A stretch of DNA of 12,009 nucleotides from CAYOHY01 sp964403885 (GCA_964403885.1 CAYOHY010000050.1:1-12009); one strand, 5' to 3'; positions 5,363 to 12,009 are shown, counted from the stretch's first letter. Numbers and translations are program-made. Notes: generated from the letters alone by a model not told the origin.

Positions 5363-7813
5363 CTAGAGGCGCACGGTCACCGTGATGGCACTCGAAGTGC
5401 CGGCCTTGTTGGTTGCGCCGATACCGGGAACGTAGCGCGCGCGGTACTTGTTGATGCCCAGCGGGGGCGTGTAGCGATGCGTCGCCGTGCCGGAGACCAG
5501 CGTCTTGGTGGCAACGGCACGCCACACGCGACCGTCGAAGCGCTCGAAGACCACGGTGCCCGGGGTGGTGTTGGGCGCGACCGACGCGGTGAGCGTGATC
5601 GCGGTACCGCGACGGACCGAGCTCGAAGAGGACTTCAGGGTCACGCGGGCGGTCACGTAGACCTTCGCGGCGGCGCTTGACGGAAGGTACGTCTCGTCAC
5701 CGTCGAAGGAGATGCGCAGGTTCATGTTCTGCTTGAGGCTGCGGACCGGGATCTCGAAGTACGTGTCCTCCGGCATGACCGTGCCCACCGCCAGAACGGT
5801 CTCGGTGGTACCGCCCATGGGGGTGCCGTAGACGGTGATCTTGTCGCCGCCCTCGGTGCCGAGCAGCGAGCCCCACACGTAGGTGGTGCCGCCGTAGGCG
5901 ACGGTGGTCGGGTACACCTCGGCCTCGAGCTTGGTGGCGGTCTTCGACGCGCCGCCGGTCAGGTAGTAGCCGGTGCTCAGCGTGGAGGTGATCGAGTCGT
6001 ACTGCTTGGGCTCGACGATGCCCTCCTCGAGAAGCATCGGATCGATGATGTCCTCGGGAGCGAACTCGACGTGCATCACGTCGTTCTTCTCGACCTTGTT
6101 CAGGTCGTCCACAACGTTCTTGACGGTGCGGCGGTCGATCCAGCTCGAGGACATGTCCGAGAAGAAGAACTCGTCCATCCAGGCCATCTCGTCCTCGTCT
6201 GAGGGGTCGAAGTAGCCGCCGGGGCCGGAGACCATGAGCTCACCGGTGGTGGGAACGCCGGCCGGGATGTTGAGCTTCACGTCGACGGTCTGGGTGTCGG
6301 GCTCACCGTAGTAGAGCATCGACACAGTGACGGTGTTGTCGCCGGACTTCAGGCCGCCCGGCACGTCGAGGCCCACGATCTCGGCGAGACGGCGCTCGCT
6401 CGTGAGCTGCGAGTCGACGTCGACCGAAAGGATGTCGGCGTGGGCGATACCGTTGTTGTTCACGCCCTGCAGCGAGCCCACGATGTCGTTGACGTCGTTC
6501 ACGAGCGCCCACGGCACGTCGTACTCGCTGTCCCACAGGTTGGGGCGAACGATGGTGTAGGTGTCGGTGCCGTCGCTCACGACGACCGTGGTGGTGGTCA
6601 CCGCGCTTCCCGAGACCATCGAGGCGTCGGTGACGCGCGTGCCGGCGATGTAGGCCGCCATGGGAGCGATGCCCTCGAAGTCCCAGTTGGCCGAGTTGGC
6701 CACGTGGCGGGTGAGGGACGTGTTCGACATGCCGATCTGGCCGGTGTCGAGGTTGAGGGCGCGTGCGGTGACGGGCGTCTCGTCGGTCATGTCGCCGTCG
6801 ATGCCCAAGATGCCGGCCGAGCGGTCACGGATGATCGTTCCGCGCACGGCTGCGGGGCGGGCGAGCTTGTACGGGGTGATCGAGCTGGGCCAGATGCCGT
6901 CGACCCACGCGTTGCACATGTACAGGCTGGAGATGCCCTCCCAGAACGCGGGGTGGCCAAACGCGACCACGGTGCCGTTGTTGGCGTAGGTCACGGTGCC
7001 CACGCCGCCAACCCACAGGTCACCGCGAGAGGCGAGTGCGGCGATGGCCGAGCCACCCTCGAACTCGGCGTTGTAGGTCGAGACACGAGACGACAGGCCG
7101 CTCGCGATGGGGGCGAGCGTCACGCCACGCTTCTCGGCAGCCTTGGCGAAGGCGGCGTAGATGCGCGACTTGGGGTTGAGGCCGCCCACGAAGATCTCCG
7201 AGAGGGGCTTGGCGACGAATGCGCCGTCGGCCGACTCGGCGGAGAGCGCCGCGGGGTCATCGGAGACGATGACGCGATCCTTCATGCCGCCGTCGGTCAT
7301 GACAGGGGCCGCGAGCTCGCGCACGCCGGTCTCGACCACGACGTCGTTCTCGATCGCCGTCATGGCGTCGATGGGGGTCGCAAGACCGGTGCCGCCCAGG
7401 GTGAACCAGTCACCGTAGGACAGCGCACCCACGAGCTTGTCGGTGCCGTTGTCGTCGACGAAGATCGGGCTACCGCTCATGCCCGCGGCGATGCCGCCGA
7501 TCTTGTCGATCACGGGGCCGGTGGCCTCGAACAGGATGAGCGAGGACATGTCGGCCGGGCCGTCCGAGAAGCCGGCGGTCACGGCGCTGACCTCGACGGG
7601 GATCTCGACGACCGTGGATCCCTTGACCACCGTCTTGAGGTAGCCGTGAACGACGCCGTCAGGCGACGCGTCGATGAGAGTCTGGAGCTGGTCCACGCTG
7701 AGCGTGGGCTCGGCGGGCGCGGCGAAGGCCGGCGCAACCGAGAGAGCAAAGGCCAGGGTCAGCGCGGCAACGAGTGCACGCCGCGACCAGCTGGTCCCGT
7801 TCGGACTGAACAA
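5363..7813 (-). CDS. Secreted SpoIVB/S55-type serine peptidase-like protein with Ig-like repeats
   Basis: An 816-residue exported protein. Residues 1-31 form a signal peptide (RRALVAALTLAFALSVAPAFA, cleavage after AFA-31). The region ~50-290 resembles the SpoIVB peptidase S55 family. It has GGIAAGMSGSPIF (106-118), where GMSGSP parallels trypsin-type GDSGGP and S113 is the likely nucleophile, then LVGALSYG (127-134). GTVTYANNGTVVAFGHP (272-288) follows and resembles the S55 histidine segment, with H287. In B. subtilis SpoIVB the histidine segment comes first, so the order is swapped here. The asparate/third residue is uncertain (D103 is a candidate). The middle (~300-620) is unrecognised, with an acidic stretch at FDPSDEDEMAWMDEFFFSD. 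Residues 624-723 and 724-816 look like Ig-like beta domains. No TM or sorting signal follows. TTG at 7813 is chosen over GTG at 7867 because of AGGAGG 9 nt upstream and the better signal peptide. Proteolytic activity is inferred. Confidence 0.75.
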   Translation of the reverse strand: MFSPNGTSWSRRALVAALTLAFALSVAPAFAAPAEPTLSVDQLQTLIDASPDGVVHGYLKTVVKGSTVVEIPVEVSAVTAGFSDGPADMSSLILFEATGPVIDKIGGIAAGMSGSPIFVDDNGTDKLVGALSYGDWFTLGGTGLATPIDAMTAIENDVVVETGVRELAAPVMTDGGMKDRVIVSDDPAALSAESADGAFVAKPLSEIFVGGLNPKSRIYAAFAKAAEKRGVTLAPIASGLSSRVSTYNAEFEGGSAIAALASRGDLWVGGVGTVTYANNGTVVAFGHPAFWEGISSLYMCNAWVDGIWPSSITPYKLARPAAVRGTIIRDRSAGILGIDGDMTDETPVTARALNLDTGQIGMSNTSLTRHVANSANWDFEGIAPMAAYIAGTRVTDASMVSGSAVTTTTVVVSDGTDTYTIVRPNLWDSEYDVPWALVNDVNDIVGSLQGVNNNGIAHADILSVDVDSQLTSERRLAEIVGLDVPGGLKSGDNTVTVSMLYYGEPDTQTVDVKLNIPAGVPTTGELMVSGPGGYFDPSDEDEMAWMDEFFFSDMSSSWIDRRTVKNVVDDLNKVEKNDVMHVEFAPEDIIDPMLLEEGIVEPKQYDSITSTLSTGYYLTGGASKTATKLEAEVYPTTVAYGGTTYVWGSLLGTEGGDKITVYGTPMGGTTETVLAVGTVMPEDTYFEIPVRSLKQNMNLRISFDGDETYLPSSAAAKVYVTARVTLKSSSSSVRRGTAITLTASVAPNTTPGTVVFERFDGRVWRAVATKTLVSGTATHRYTPPLGINKYRARYVPGIGATNKAGTSSAITVTVRL

Positions 7814-7822
7814 ATGAATCCC

Positions 7823-7828
7823 CCTCCT
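7823..7828 (-). promoter_or_regulatory. Ribosome binding site deciding the TTG start of the S55-type gene
   Basis: AGGAGG on the minus strand lies 9 nt before TTG at 7813. No ribosome site precedes the in-frame GTG at 7867, and starting at the TTG places the two arginines and the hydrophobic core at normal signal-peptide positions. Confidence 0.7.
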
Positions 7829-7926
7829 GAGGTCGTGCGAGCGCGCATTCGCCCGCCGACTGAACACACTACGCGAGCGCGCGCGTGGGGGGAATCAGGA
7901 AATGGCTCATTCTTTGGAAATGTCTG

Positions 7927-8850
7927 CTATTCCCTGCTGGAGGTCGAGTCGACGGCGAAACGGATCGACTCGTCGACCATCTGCTGGGCGTGGGGAAGTG
8001 CCTGCACGCCCCCGTCGTTCTCGGCGCGTGCTCGGCAGATGGCGGCGCCAAAGAGCAGCGCGCGGGCGGAGTAGTTGAGCCAGATCAGCAGCACGACGAG
8101 CGAGCCCACGGCCCCTGAGATCGATGACGTGCCGGCGTTCGACAGGTAGAGCCCCATGAGGTGCGTGCCCAGCGTCCACGCGGCTGCGAACACCAGAGCG
8201 GGGAGCCACACCTCGCGCATGCGCACCGTGGCGTCAGGCAGCAGCGAGTAGACGAGCGTGGTGAACACCCAGGCGGCCAGCGCGATGGTGATGGGCGAGC
8301 CCAGCAGGTCGAACGCGTATGAGCCGATGCCCAGCTCGACGCGACGCGCCACCCACGCGAGCACCGACGAGGTCACCGCCACGACGGTCGCGATGCCGAA
8401 GGGGGTGAGGACGAGCAGCATCTGCAACGAGCGCGTCTTGGCCACCTGACGGGGCTTGGCGTCGGGCTTGACGCGCAGTCCCCACACGGCGTTCACGGCG
8501 CCTTGCAGATGCATGAACCCGATGACCGATGCCCACAGCGCCACCACCACAGCGATAGCGCTGGTCAGGCCGGAGTACCGCGAGCGCACCATGCTGGTCA
8601 GCACCGTCGCGATGCTTTGCGACAGCTCGGGGCCAAAGAGCTCCGCAAGAGAGTGTGTGATCGCGCCCGTCTGTACCGAGGGCAGCACGAACTGGAGCAC
8701 GGCCGCGGCGAGAACGGCCAGGGGGGCGAGAGCGAACAGGCCGTAGTAGGCGAGCGACGCAGACAAGAGTGTGCCGCCCTCGCGCTGCATGCGGTTGTAG
8801 ACGCGCAGGACCCACACGAAGCGGGCGCGTATGCGGCGGGTTGCTGACAC
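7927..8850 (-). CDS. YihY/virulence factor BrkB-family membrane protein
   Basis: A 307-residue polytopic membrane protein of the YihY/BrkB family, once misnamed ribonuclease BN. Family signs are LLSASLAYYGLFALAPL near the first TM, TSAIAVVVALWASVIGFMHLQGAVNAVWG in the middle, and GAVGSLVVLLIWLNYSARALLFGAAICRA in the last TM, with about six TM segments in all. Length matches the family. The molecular function is not firmly established; transport or envelope roles have been proposed. The GTG at 8850 is chosen because GAGGAG (8859-8864, minus) lies 8 nt upstream. An in-frame extension to 8943 would add a basic, non-family N-terminus and run into the ars promoter region. The S55-type gene follows 113 nt downstream on the same strand, so they may share a transcript, but the gap is long. 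The gene is divergent from arsR. Confidence 0.9.
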   Translation of the reverse strand: MSATRRIRARFVWVLRVYNRMQREGGTLLSASLAYYGLFALAPLAVLAAAVLQFVLPSVQTGAITHSLAELFGPELSQSIATVLTSMVRSRYSGLTSAIAVVVALWASVIGFMHLQGAVNAVWGLRVKPDAKPRQVAKTRSLQMLLVLTPFGIATVVAVTSSVLAWVARRVELGIGSYAFDLLGSPITIALAAWVFTTLVYSLLPDATVRMREVWLPALVFAAAWTLGTHLMGLYLSNAGTSSISGAVGSLVVLLIWLNYSARALLFGAAICRARAENDGGVQALPHAQQMVDESIRFAVDSTSSRE

Positions 8851-8910
8851 GGGGCATGCTCCTCGGGTTCGGACTCTGGGCGCAAGTCTGTGCGTTCTGG
8901 CGACCGCGCG

Positions 8911-8930
8911 CAACGCGGGCGCCCGCATTG
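8911..8930. promoter_or_regulatory. 20-bp near-palindrome upstream of arsR
   Basis: CAACGCGGGCGCCCGCATTG is symmetric except for one base pair, and its central 12 bp (8915-8926) are perfect. It lies just upstream of the arsR -35 box, overlapping its first three bases. It could be a second regulator site or a site for the divergent brkB promoter, but GC-rich DNA yields such dyads by chance. Confidence 0.25.
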
Positions 8931-8956
8931 ACCGGGCGACCATGTGGCTCTATCGT
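8928..8956 (+). promoter_or_regulatory. Sigma-70-type promoter of the ars operon
   Basis: TTGACC (8928-8933) matches five of six bases of the -35 consensus. After an exact 17-bp spacer, TATCGT (8951-8956) matches four of six bases of the -10 consensus. Transcription would start near 8963, giving a short leader before the GTG at 8989. The -10 box overlaps the palindrome at 8952-8974, so repression by steric block is expected. Confidence 0.65.
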
Positions 8957-8974
8957 TTATCGGCGATAGACGAT
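8952..8974. promoter_or_regulatory. 23-bp inverted repeat, candidate ArsR operator
   Basis: Arms ATCGTTTATCG (8952-8962) and CGATAGACGAT (8964-8974) are inverted copies with one mismatch, around a central G. The site overlaps the -10 box and covers the expected transcription start of arsR. ArsR-family repressors are dimers that bind such imperfect dyads in their own promoters and release them when metalloid is bound, so autoregulation is likely. This is AT-rich relative to its surroundings. Confidence 0.65.
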
Positions 8975-8988
8975 GAAGGGAGTCGCGA

Positions 8989-9294
8989 GTGGATGCCGAT
9001 CGCATCGCAGCGGTGGCAAAGGCGCTGGGTCATCCGGCGCGTGTGCAGATCGTCGAGCTGTTGTCTCGGCAGGACGAGTGCCGTGGCGCCGACGTCTTCG
9101 CCGAGCTGCCGCTCGCGCAGTCCACGGTCTCGGAGCATCTCAGGGTGCTGCGCGACGCGGGGGTCGTCAGCGTGTCGCCGATGGGGACGGCTAACGCCTA
9201 CTGTCTGCGCTACCGGACCCTCGACGAGTTCTCTCAAGCCATCGCCGGCCTCGCGGGCAGTGCGTCCGGCTGCGACACCAAGGAGTGCGAATGA
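8989..9294 (+). CDS. arsR: ArsR/SmtB-family metalloid-responsive repressor
   Basis: A 101-residue winged-helix repressor expected to sense arsenite or antimonite and control the operon. KALGHPARVQIVELL (11-25) is the family start, AQSTVSEHLRVLRDAGVV (43-60) the recognition helix-turn-helix, and SPMGTANAYCLRY (63-75) the wing. The classic ELCVC metal site is absent; only C31 (DECRGADVF) lies nearby. Other cysteines are C72 and two near the C-terminus, C95 and C100 (GCDTKECE). This recalls ArsR proteins whose As(III) site is C-terminal, as in Acidithiobacillus ferrooxidans. GTG at 8989 follows AAGGGA at 7-nt spacing. The stop overlaps the acr3 ATG (ATGA), so translation is coupled. Sensing of another metal is possible, but the neighbour argues for arsenic. 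Confidence 0.92.
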   Translation: MDADRIAAVAKALGHPARVQIVELLSRQDECRGADVFAELPLAQSTVSEHLRVLRDAGVVSVSPMGTANAYCLRYRTLDEFSQAIAGLAGSASGCDTKECE

Positions 9295-10400
9295 CACAGT
9301 CAGTGGCAAAGAACCTGAGCTTCCTCGACCGCTACCTCACGGTGTGGATCTTCGCGGCGATGGCGTTGGGTGTGGCGCTTGGCGCGTTCGTGCCCGGCGT
9401 ACCGGCGTTCGTGAACTCGCTGTCCGCCGGCACCACCAACATCCCCATCGCGATCGGCTTGATCCTGATGATGTTTCCGCCTCTCGCGAAGGTGAAGTAC
9501 GAGGAGCTCCACGACGTCTTCGCGGACCGCAAGGTGCTCGGCCTGTCGCTTGTGCTCAACTGGGTGGTGGGCCCCATCCTCATGTTCGTCCTCGCGATCA
9601 CGCTGCTGCGTGACCAGCCGGAGTACATGGTGGGCCTCATCCTCATCGGGCTCGCGCGCTGTATCGCGATGGTCATCGTGTGGAACGACCTCGCCAAGGG
9701 CGACTGCGAATACGCCGCCGGCCTCGTGGCGCTCAACGCGATCTTCCAGGTGCTCTTCTACGCCCCGATGGCCTACCTGTTCATCACGGTGCTGCCGCCG
9801 CTGTTCGGCCTGAAAGGCGTGGCGGTCGCCGTCAGCCCCGCGCAGATCGCGCAGAGTGTGGCCATCTACCTGGGCATCCCGTTCCTCGCCGGCGCGCTCA
9901 CGCGCTTCTTCCTGCTGCGTGCAAAGGGCCGGGTCTGGTACGAGACGGTCTTCGTGCCCAAGATCTCACCCATCACGCTCGTGGCGTTGCTCTTCACGAT
10001 CGTGGTCATGTTCTCGCTCAAGGGCCAGCTGATCCTGCAGATCCCGCTCGACGTGGTGCGCATCGCCATCCCTCTGCTCATCTACTTCGGCATCATGTTC
10101 TTCGTGAGCTTCTGGGCGGGACGCAAGGCGGGCGCGAACTACGCCAAGGACACCTCGCTCGCCTTCACGGCCACTGGCAACAACTTCGAGCTCGCCATCG
10201 CGGTCGCGGTCGCGGTGTTCGGCCTGAACTCCGGCGCGGCGTTCGCGGCGGTCATCGGCCCGCTGGTCGAGGTGCCCGCGCTCATCTTGCTCGTGAACGC
10301 CGCGTTTTGGCTGGGCAAGAAGTGGTTCCCCGGCGCGAACCCGCTCGAGGCCGAGCTTCTCGGCGAGGCGGGCGCGGCCTGCGCGATCAAGGAGGGCTAG
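9291..10400 (+). CDS. acr3: ACR3-family arsenite efflux transporter
   Basis: A 369-residue inner-membrane exporter of arsenite (and probably antimonite), driven by the proton motive force. About ten TM segments are visible. Signature GLARCIAMVIVWNDLAKGD (120-138) carries the invariant cysteine C124, equivalent to C129 of Alkaliphilus metalliredigens Acr3. A conserved late TM carries TGNNFELAIAVA and then PLVEVPALI, with the glutamate known to be essential in the family. Length is usual for the family. ATG at 9291 follows AGGAG at 5-nt spacing; GTG at 9285 lies too close to that site. The gene lies between arsR (4-nt overlap) and the phosphoesterase (4-nt gap). There is no arsC reductase in the operon, so as built it handles trivalent arsenic only. 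The BASS-superfamily identity is secure. Confidence 0.96.
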   Translation: MTQSVAKNLSFLDRYLTVWIFAAMALGVALGAFVPGVPAFVNSLSAGTTNIPIAIGLILMMFPPLAKVKYEELHDVFADRKVLGLSLVLNWVVGPILMFVLAITLLRDQPEYMVGLILIGLARCIAMVIVWNDLAKGDCEYAAGLVALNAIFQVLFYAPMAYLFITVLPPLFGLKGVAVAVSPAQIAQSVAIYLGIPFLAGALTRFFLLRAKGRVWYETVFVPKISPITLVALLFTIVVMFSLKGQLILQIPLDVVRIAIPLLIYFGIMFFVSFWAGRKAGANYAKDTSLAFTATGNNFELAIAVAVAVFGLNSGAAFAAVIGPLVEVPALILLVNAAFWLGKKWFPGANPLEAELLGEAGAACAIKEG

Positions 10401-10404
10401 CTGA

Positions 10405-11196
10405 ATGCGCCGATTCGCGATCTTCAGCGACGTGCACGGCAACATCCGCGCGCTCGAAGCGGTGCTCGCTGACATGGACGAGCGCGGTGTCACCGAGCGC
10501 TACTGCCTGGGCGACCTCGTGGGCTACGGCGCGGAGCCGTCCCGCGTGGTGGCTCGGATGCGTGAACTCGCCATCCCCACGGTGCGCGGCAACTACGACG
10601 ACGGCGTGGGCAACCGCCGAGGGGACTGCGGCTGTTACTACTCGTCGGACACCGCGCGCTCCGACGGCGAGGCCAGCTACGCTTGGACCGACTCGGCGCT
10701 CGACGACGCCGACCATGACTGGCTCGCCGGGCTCCCTGATCAGCTGCGCCTCGAGGTCGAGGGCGTGCGTGTGCTCATGGCGCACGGCTCTCCCCGCAAG
10801 ATCAACGAGTACCTCCTGCCGGATCGCACCGACGAGCAGCTCGTCTCTCTCGCTCAGGCCGCCGAGGCCGACGTCGTGTGCGTGGGCCACGTGCACATCC
10901 CGTATCACCGAGCCATGCTCGCTCCCGACGGCGCCCGCATCCACTACGTGAACTCCGGTTCCGTGGGCAAGCCCAAGGACGGTGACCCGCGCGCGTGCTG
11001 GGTCGAGGTGGTCATCGGCACCGCCGAGGAGGTCGACGCGCAGATCCCCAACGACCCGAGTGCCGAGTGTGCCGCGGCCCAGCGGTGGGTCGCCGCCGCG
11101 GTCCACAGGGTCGACTATGATGTGGAAGGCGCTGCCAGAGCCGTCATCGAGGCCGGTCTGCCTGCGCGGCTGGCGGAGGCTCTGACCTTGGCGTAG
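10405..11196 (+). CDS. Calcineurin-like metallophosphoesterase, ars-operon accessory
   Basis: A 263-residue cytoplasmic phosphoesterase of the small YfcE/MJ0936-like group with a dinuclear metal site. Motifs in order: SDVHGN (8-13; D9, H11), GDLVGYG (36-42; D37), RGNYDDG (61-67; N63), AHGSP (126-130; H127) and GHVHIP (161-166; H162, H164). GNYDD replaces the more common GNHD, so the usual histidine that supports the leaving group is Tyr64. A DCGCY segment (74-78; C75, C77) follows, unusual for cytosolic members. The ATG has AAGGAGG 9 nt upstream and starts 4 nt after the acr3 stop, so it belongs to the ars operon. The substrate is unknown. A link to arsenic handling rests only on position. 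Candidate substrates include phosphodiesters, nucleotides or phospho-sugars, none shown. Confidence 0.88.
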   Translation: MRRFAIFSDVHGNIRALEAVLADMDERGVTERYCLGDLVGYGAEPSRVVARMRELAIPTVRGNYDDGVGNRRGDCGCYYSSDTARSDGEASYAWTDSALDDADHDWLAGLPDQLRLEVEGVRVLMAHGSPRKINEYLLPDRTDEQLVSLAQAAEADVVCVGHVHIPYHRAMLAPDGARIHYVNSGSVGKPKDGDPRACWVEVVIGTAEEVDAQIPNDPSAECAAAQRWVAAAVHRVDYDVEGAARAVIEAGLPARLAEALTLA

Positions 11197-11266
11197 CGGC
11201 AAGTCACGCGTTGGGGAACGTAGATGCTAGCCGCCTTGATGGGCGGGAGACTGCGGGGAGGATCCT

Positions 11267-12009
11267 ATGGCTACACCGGCACAGCCCATTGAGCCCCACT
11301 GGATGCTTGCGAGCGGTTCGCGCGTCATCCTCGTGGTCTCGAGCGGACCGCCGCCCGTTCCGCCCTCGGCGCTTATCGACGTGCCGCGGGTCGTGGGCGC
11401 CAAGCAAGGCGACGCGCTGAGCGCGCTGCAGGATGCGGGACTCAGCTCCACCGTCTTCAACGACTACAGCGACTCATACAAGCGCGGCGAGGTGATGGGT
11501 CAGCTCCCCGTGGGTGGCACCACCGCCCCTGTTGGCTCTGAGGCCGTGCTGCTCGTGTCGAGCGGTCCCGCCGTCTCGCACACCAAGTCCGAGTTGCTCC
11601 CTGAGGTCGTGGGCAAGCAGGAGGCTGACGCGATCACCGCGCTGCAGGCCGCGAGCTTCTCGCCGCAGGTGGTCCGTGAGCCCTCGCAGACCGTGCCCGC
11701 CGGCACCGTCATCGCGCAGCTGCCCAGCCGCGCATCGCTCGCCTCGGCGCCGCCCAAGAAGAACAACTGGATCGTGTGGGTGGCGACCGCCGCGATCCTC
11801 ACGGTACTCGCGGTCGTGGCGTTCTTCGTGTTCCGTCCCGCCGAGGTCGCCGTCCCCAGTGTCGCGGGCATGACGCAGGAGCAGGCCACCGCGGCGCTTG
11901 AGAAGTCCGGGCTCACGGTGGGCAGCATCGACGCCACCCAAAGCTCCGGCGTCGCGGAAGGCACCGTGGTCGCACAGGACCCGCCCGCGGGCGAGAAGGC
12001 GCGCGAAGG
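11267..12009 (+). CDS. Membrane PASTA-repeat protein with shifted repeat array (cut by window edge)
   Basis: 247 residues are present and the reading frame stays open at the window end. Residues 14-28 (ASGSRVILVVSSGP) match the last strand of a PASTA domain without its first half. A full PASTA domain follows (DVPRVVG, 38-100, ending GSEAVLLVSSGP). A second (LPEVVG, 111-155) lacks the closing strand. A TM segment lies at 168-189 (WIVWVATAAILTVLAVVAFFVF), preceded by KKNN. After it a further PASTA domain begins (VPSVAGMTQEQA, 196 on). ATG at 11267 follows GGGGAGG at 5-nt spacing. A TGA lies in frame at 11237, so no longer N-terminus is possible. There is no signal peptide, so the N-terminal repeats should be cytoplasmic if the basic side of the TM stays inside. 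Function unknown; cell-wall sensing is the usual role of PASTA. It lies 70 nt after the phosphoesterase and is probably a separate unit. Confidence 0.82.
   Translation, partial: MATPAQPIEPHWMLASGSRVILVVSSGPPPVPPSALIDVPRVVGAKQGDALSALQDAGLSSTVFNDYSDSYKRGEVMGQLPVGGTTAPVGSEAVLLVSSGPAVSHTKSELLPEVVGKQEADAITALQAASFSPQVVREPSQTVPAGTVIAQLPSRASLASAPPKKNNWIVWVATAAILTVLAVVAFFVFRPAEVAVPSVAGMTQEQATAALEKSGLTVGSIDATQSSGVAEGTVVAQDPPAGEKARE

Noticed and set aside
7898..7922. Direct repeat GGAAATG with 18-bp period between brkB and the S55-type gene
   Set aside because: Only two 7-bp copies, and part of the second approaches the brkB stop. It is too short to call an activator site or a repeat family.
6440..8074. 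A 544-codon open frame on the plus strand opposite the S55-type and brkB genes
   Set aside because: Its translation is rich in Arg, Gly, His and Asp with no domain. It is the usual long antisense frame of GC-rich DNA, while the minus strand has a signal peptide, motifs and ribosome sites.
8851..8943. Longer N-terminus for the BrkB-family protein
   Set aside because: It adds a basic, non-family stretch that runs through the ars promoter region. GTG at 8850 has GAGGAG 8 nt upstream.
1..12009. Mobile elements, CRISPR arrays, tRNA or rRNA genes, toxin-antitoxin pairs
   Set aside because: No transposase or integrase motif, no regularly spaced repeats, no cloverleaf and no small paired genes were seen. 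Codon and base use look even across the window.

Overview
The window is GC-rich, densely coded DNA from a high-GC, probably anaerobic Gram-positive bacterium. A lineage in or near the Coriobacteriia of the Actinomycetota fits best. That placement is an inference from four things: base composition, the frequent GTG and TTG starts with strong AGGAGG-type ribosome sites, the multi-subunit pyruvate:ferredoxin oxidoreductase genes of anaerobes, and the PASTA and SpoIVB/S55-type secreted proteins. No rRNA or other taxonomic marker is present. I see no mobile element, CRISPR array or tRNA.

Layout. (1) 1-521, minus: the N-terminal third of glycerol kinase (glpK), cut by the window edge. Two inverted repeats sit in its upstream region. 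(2) 703-3559, plus: an apparent operon of a six-TM potassium-channel-like protein with a TVGYGD filter, then porA and porB of a pyruvate-type 2-oxoacid:ferredoxin oxidoreductase. The gamma and delta subunits are not beside them. (3) 3564-5211, minus, convergent with porB by 4 nt: a three-PASTA lipoprotein followed by a TRIC/UPF0126 channel with an unusual N-terminal extension. (4) 5308-5339: a strong terminator hairpin for the next gene. (5) 5363-7813, minus: a large secreted S55 (SpoIVB-type) protein with C-terminal Ig-like repeats. Its catalytic motifs appear in swapped order. (6) 7927-8850, minus: a YihY/BrkB-family membrane protein. (7) 8989-11196, plus: an arsenite-resistance operon of arsR, acr3 and a metallophosphoesterase, read from a good promoter whose -10 box overlaps a 23-bp inverted repeat. 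(8) 11267-end, plus: a membrane PASTA protein with an out-of-register repeat array, cut by the window edge.

How the genes work together. The best-supported unit is the arsenic operon: ArsR would repress from the palindrome, Acr3 would export arsenite, and the tightly coupled phosphoesterase is an accessory of unknown role. No arsenate reductase is present. The channel-porA-porB group joins a K+ channel to the enzyme that links pyruvate oxidation to ferredoxin. The PASTA lipoprotein and TRIC channel are probably co-transcribed. Most of the window is ordinary chromosomal housekeeping and stress content. The points worth a second look are the permuted S55 protease, the ArsR cysteine pattern with its phosphoesterase partner, the shifted PASTA array, and the two pairings of a channel gene with another function.
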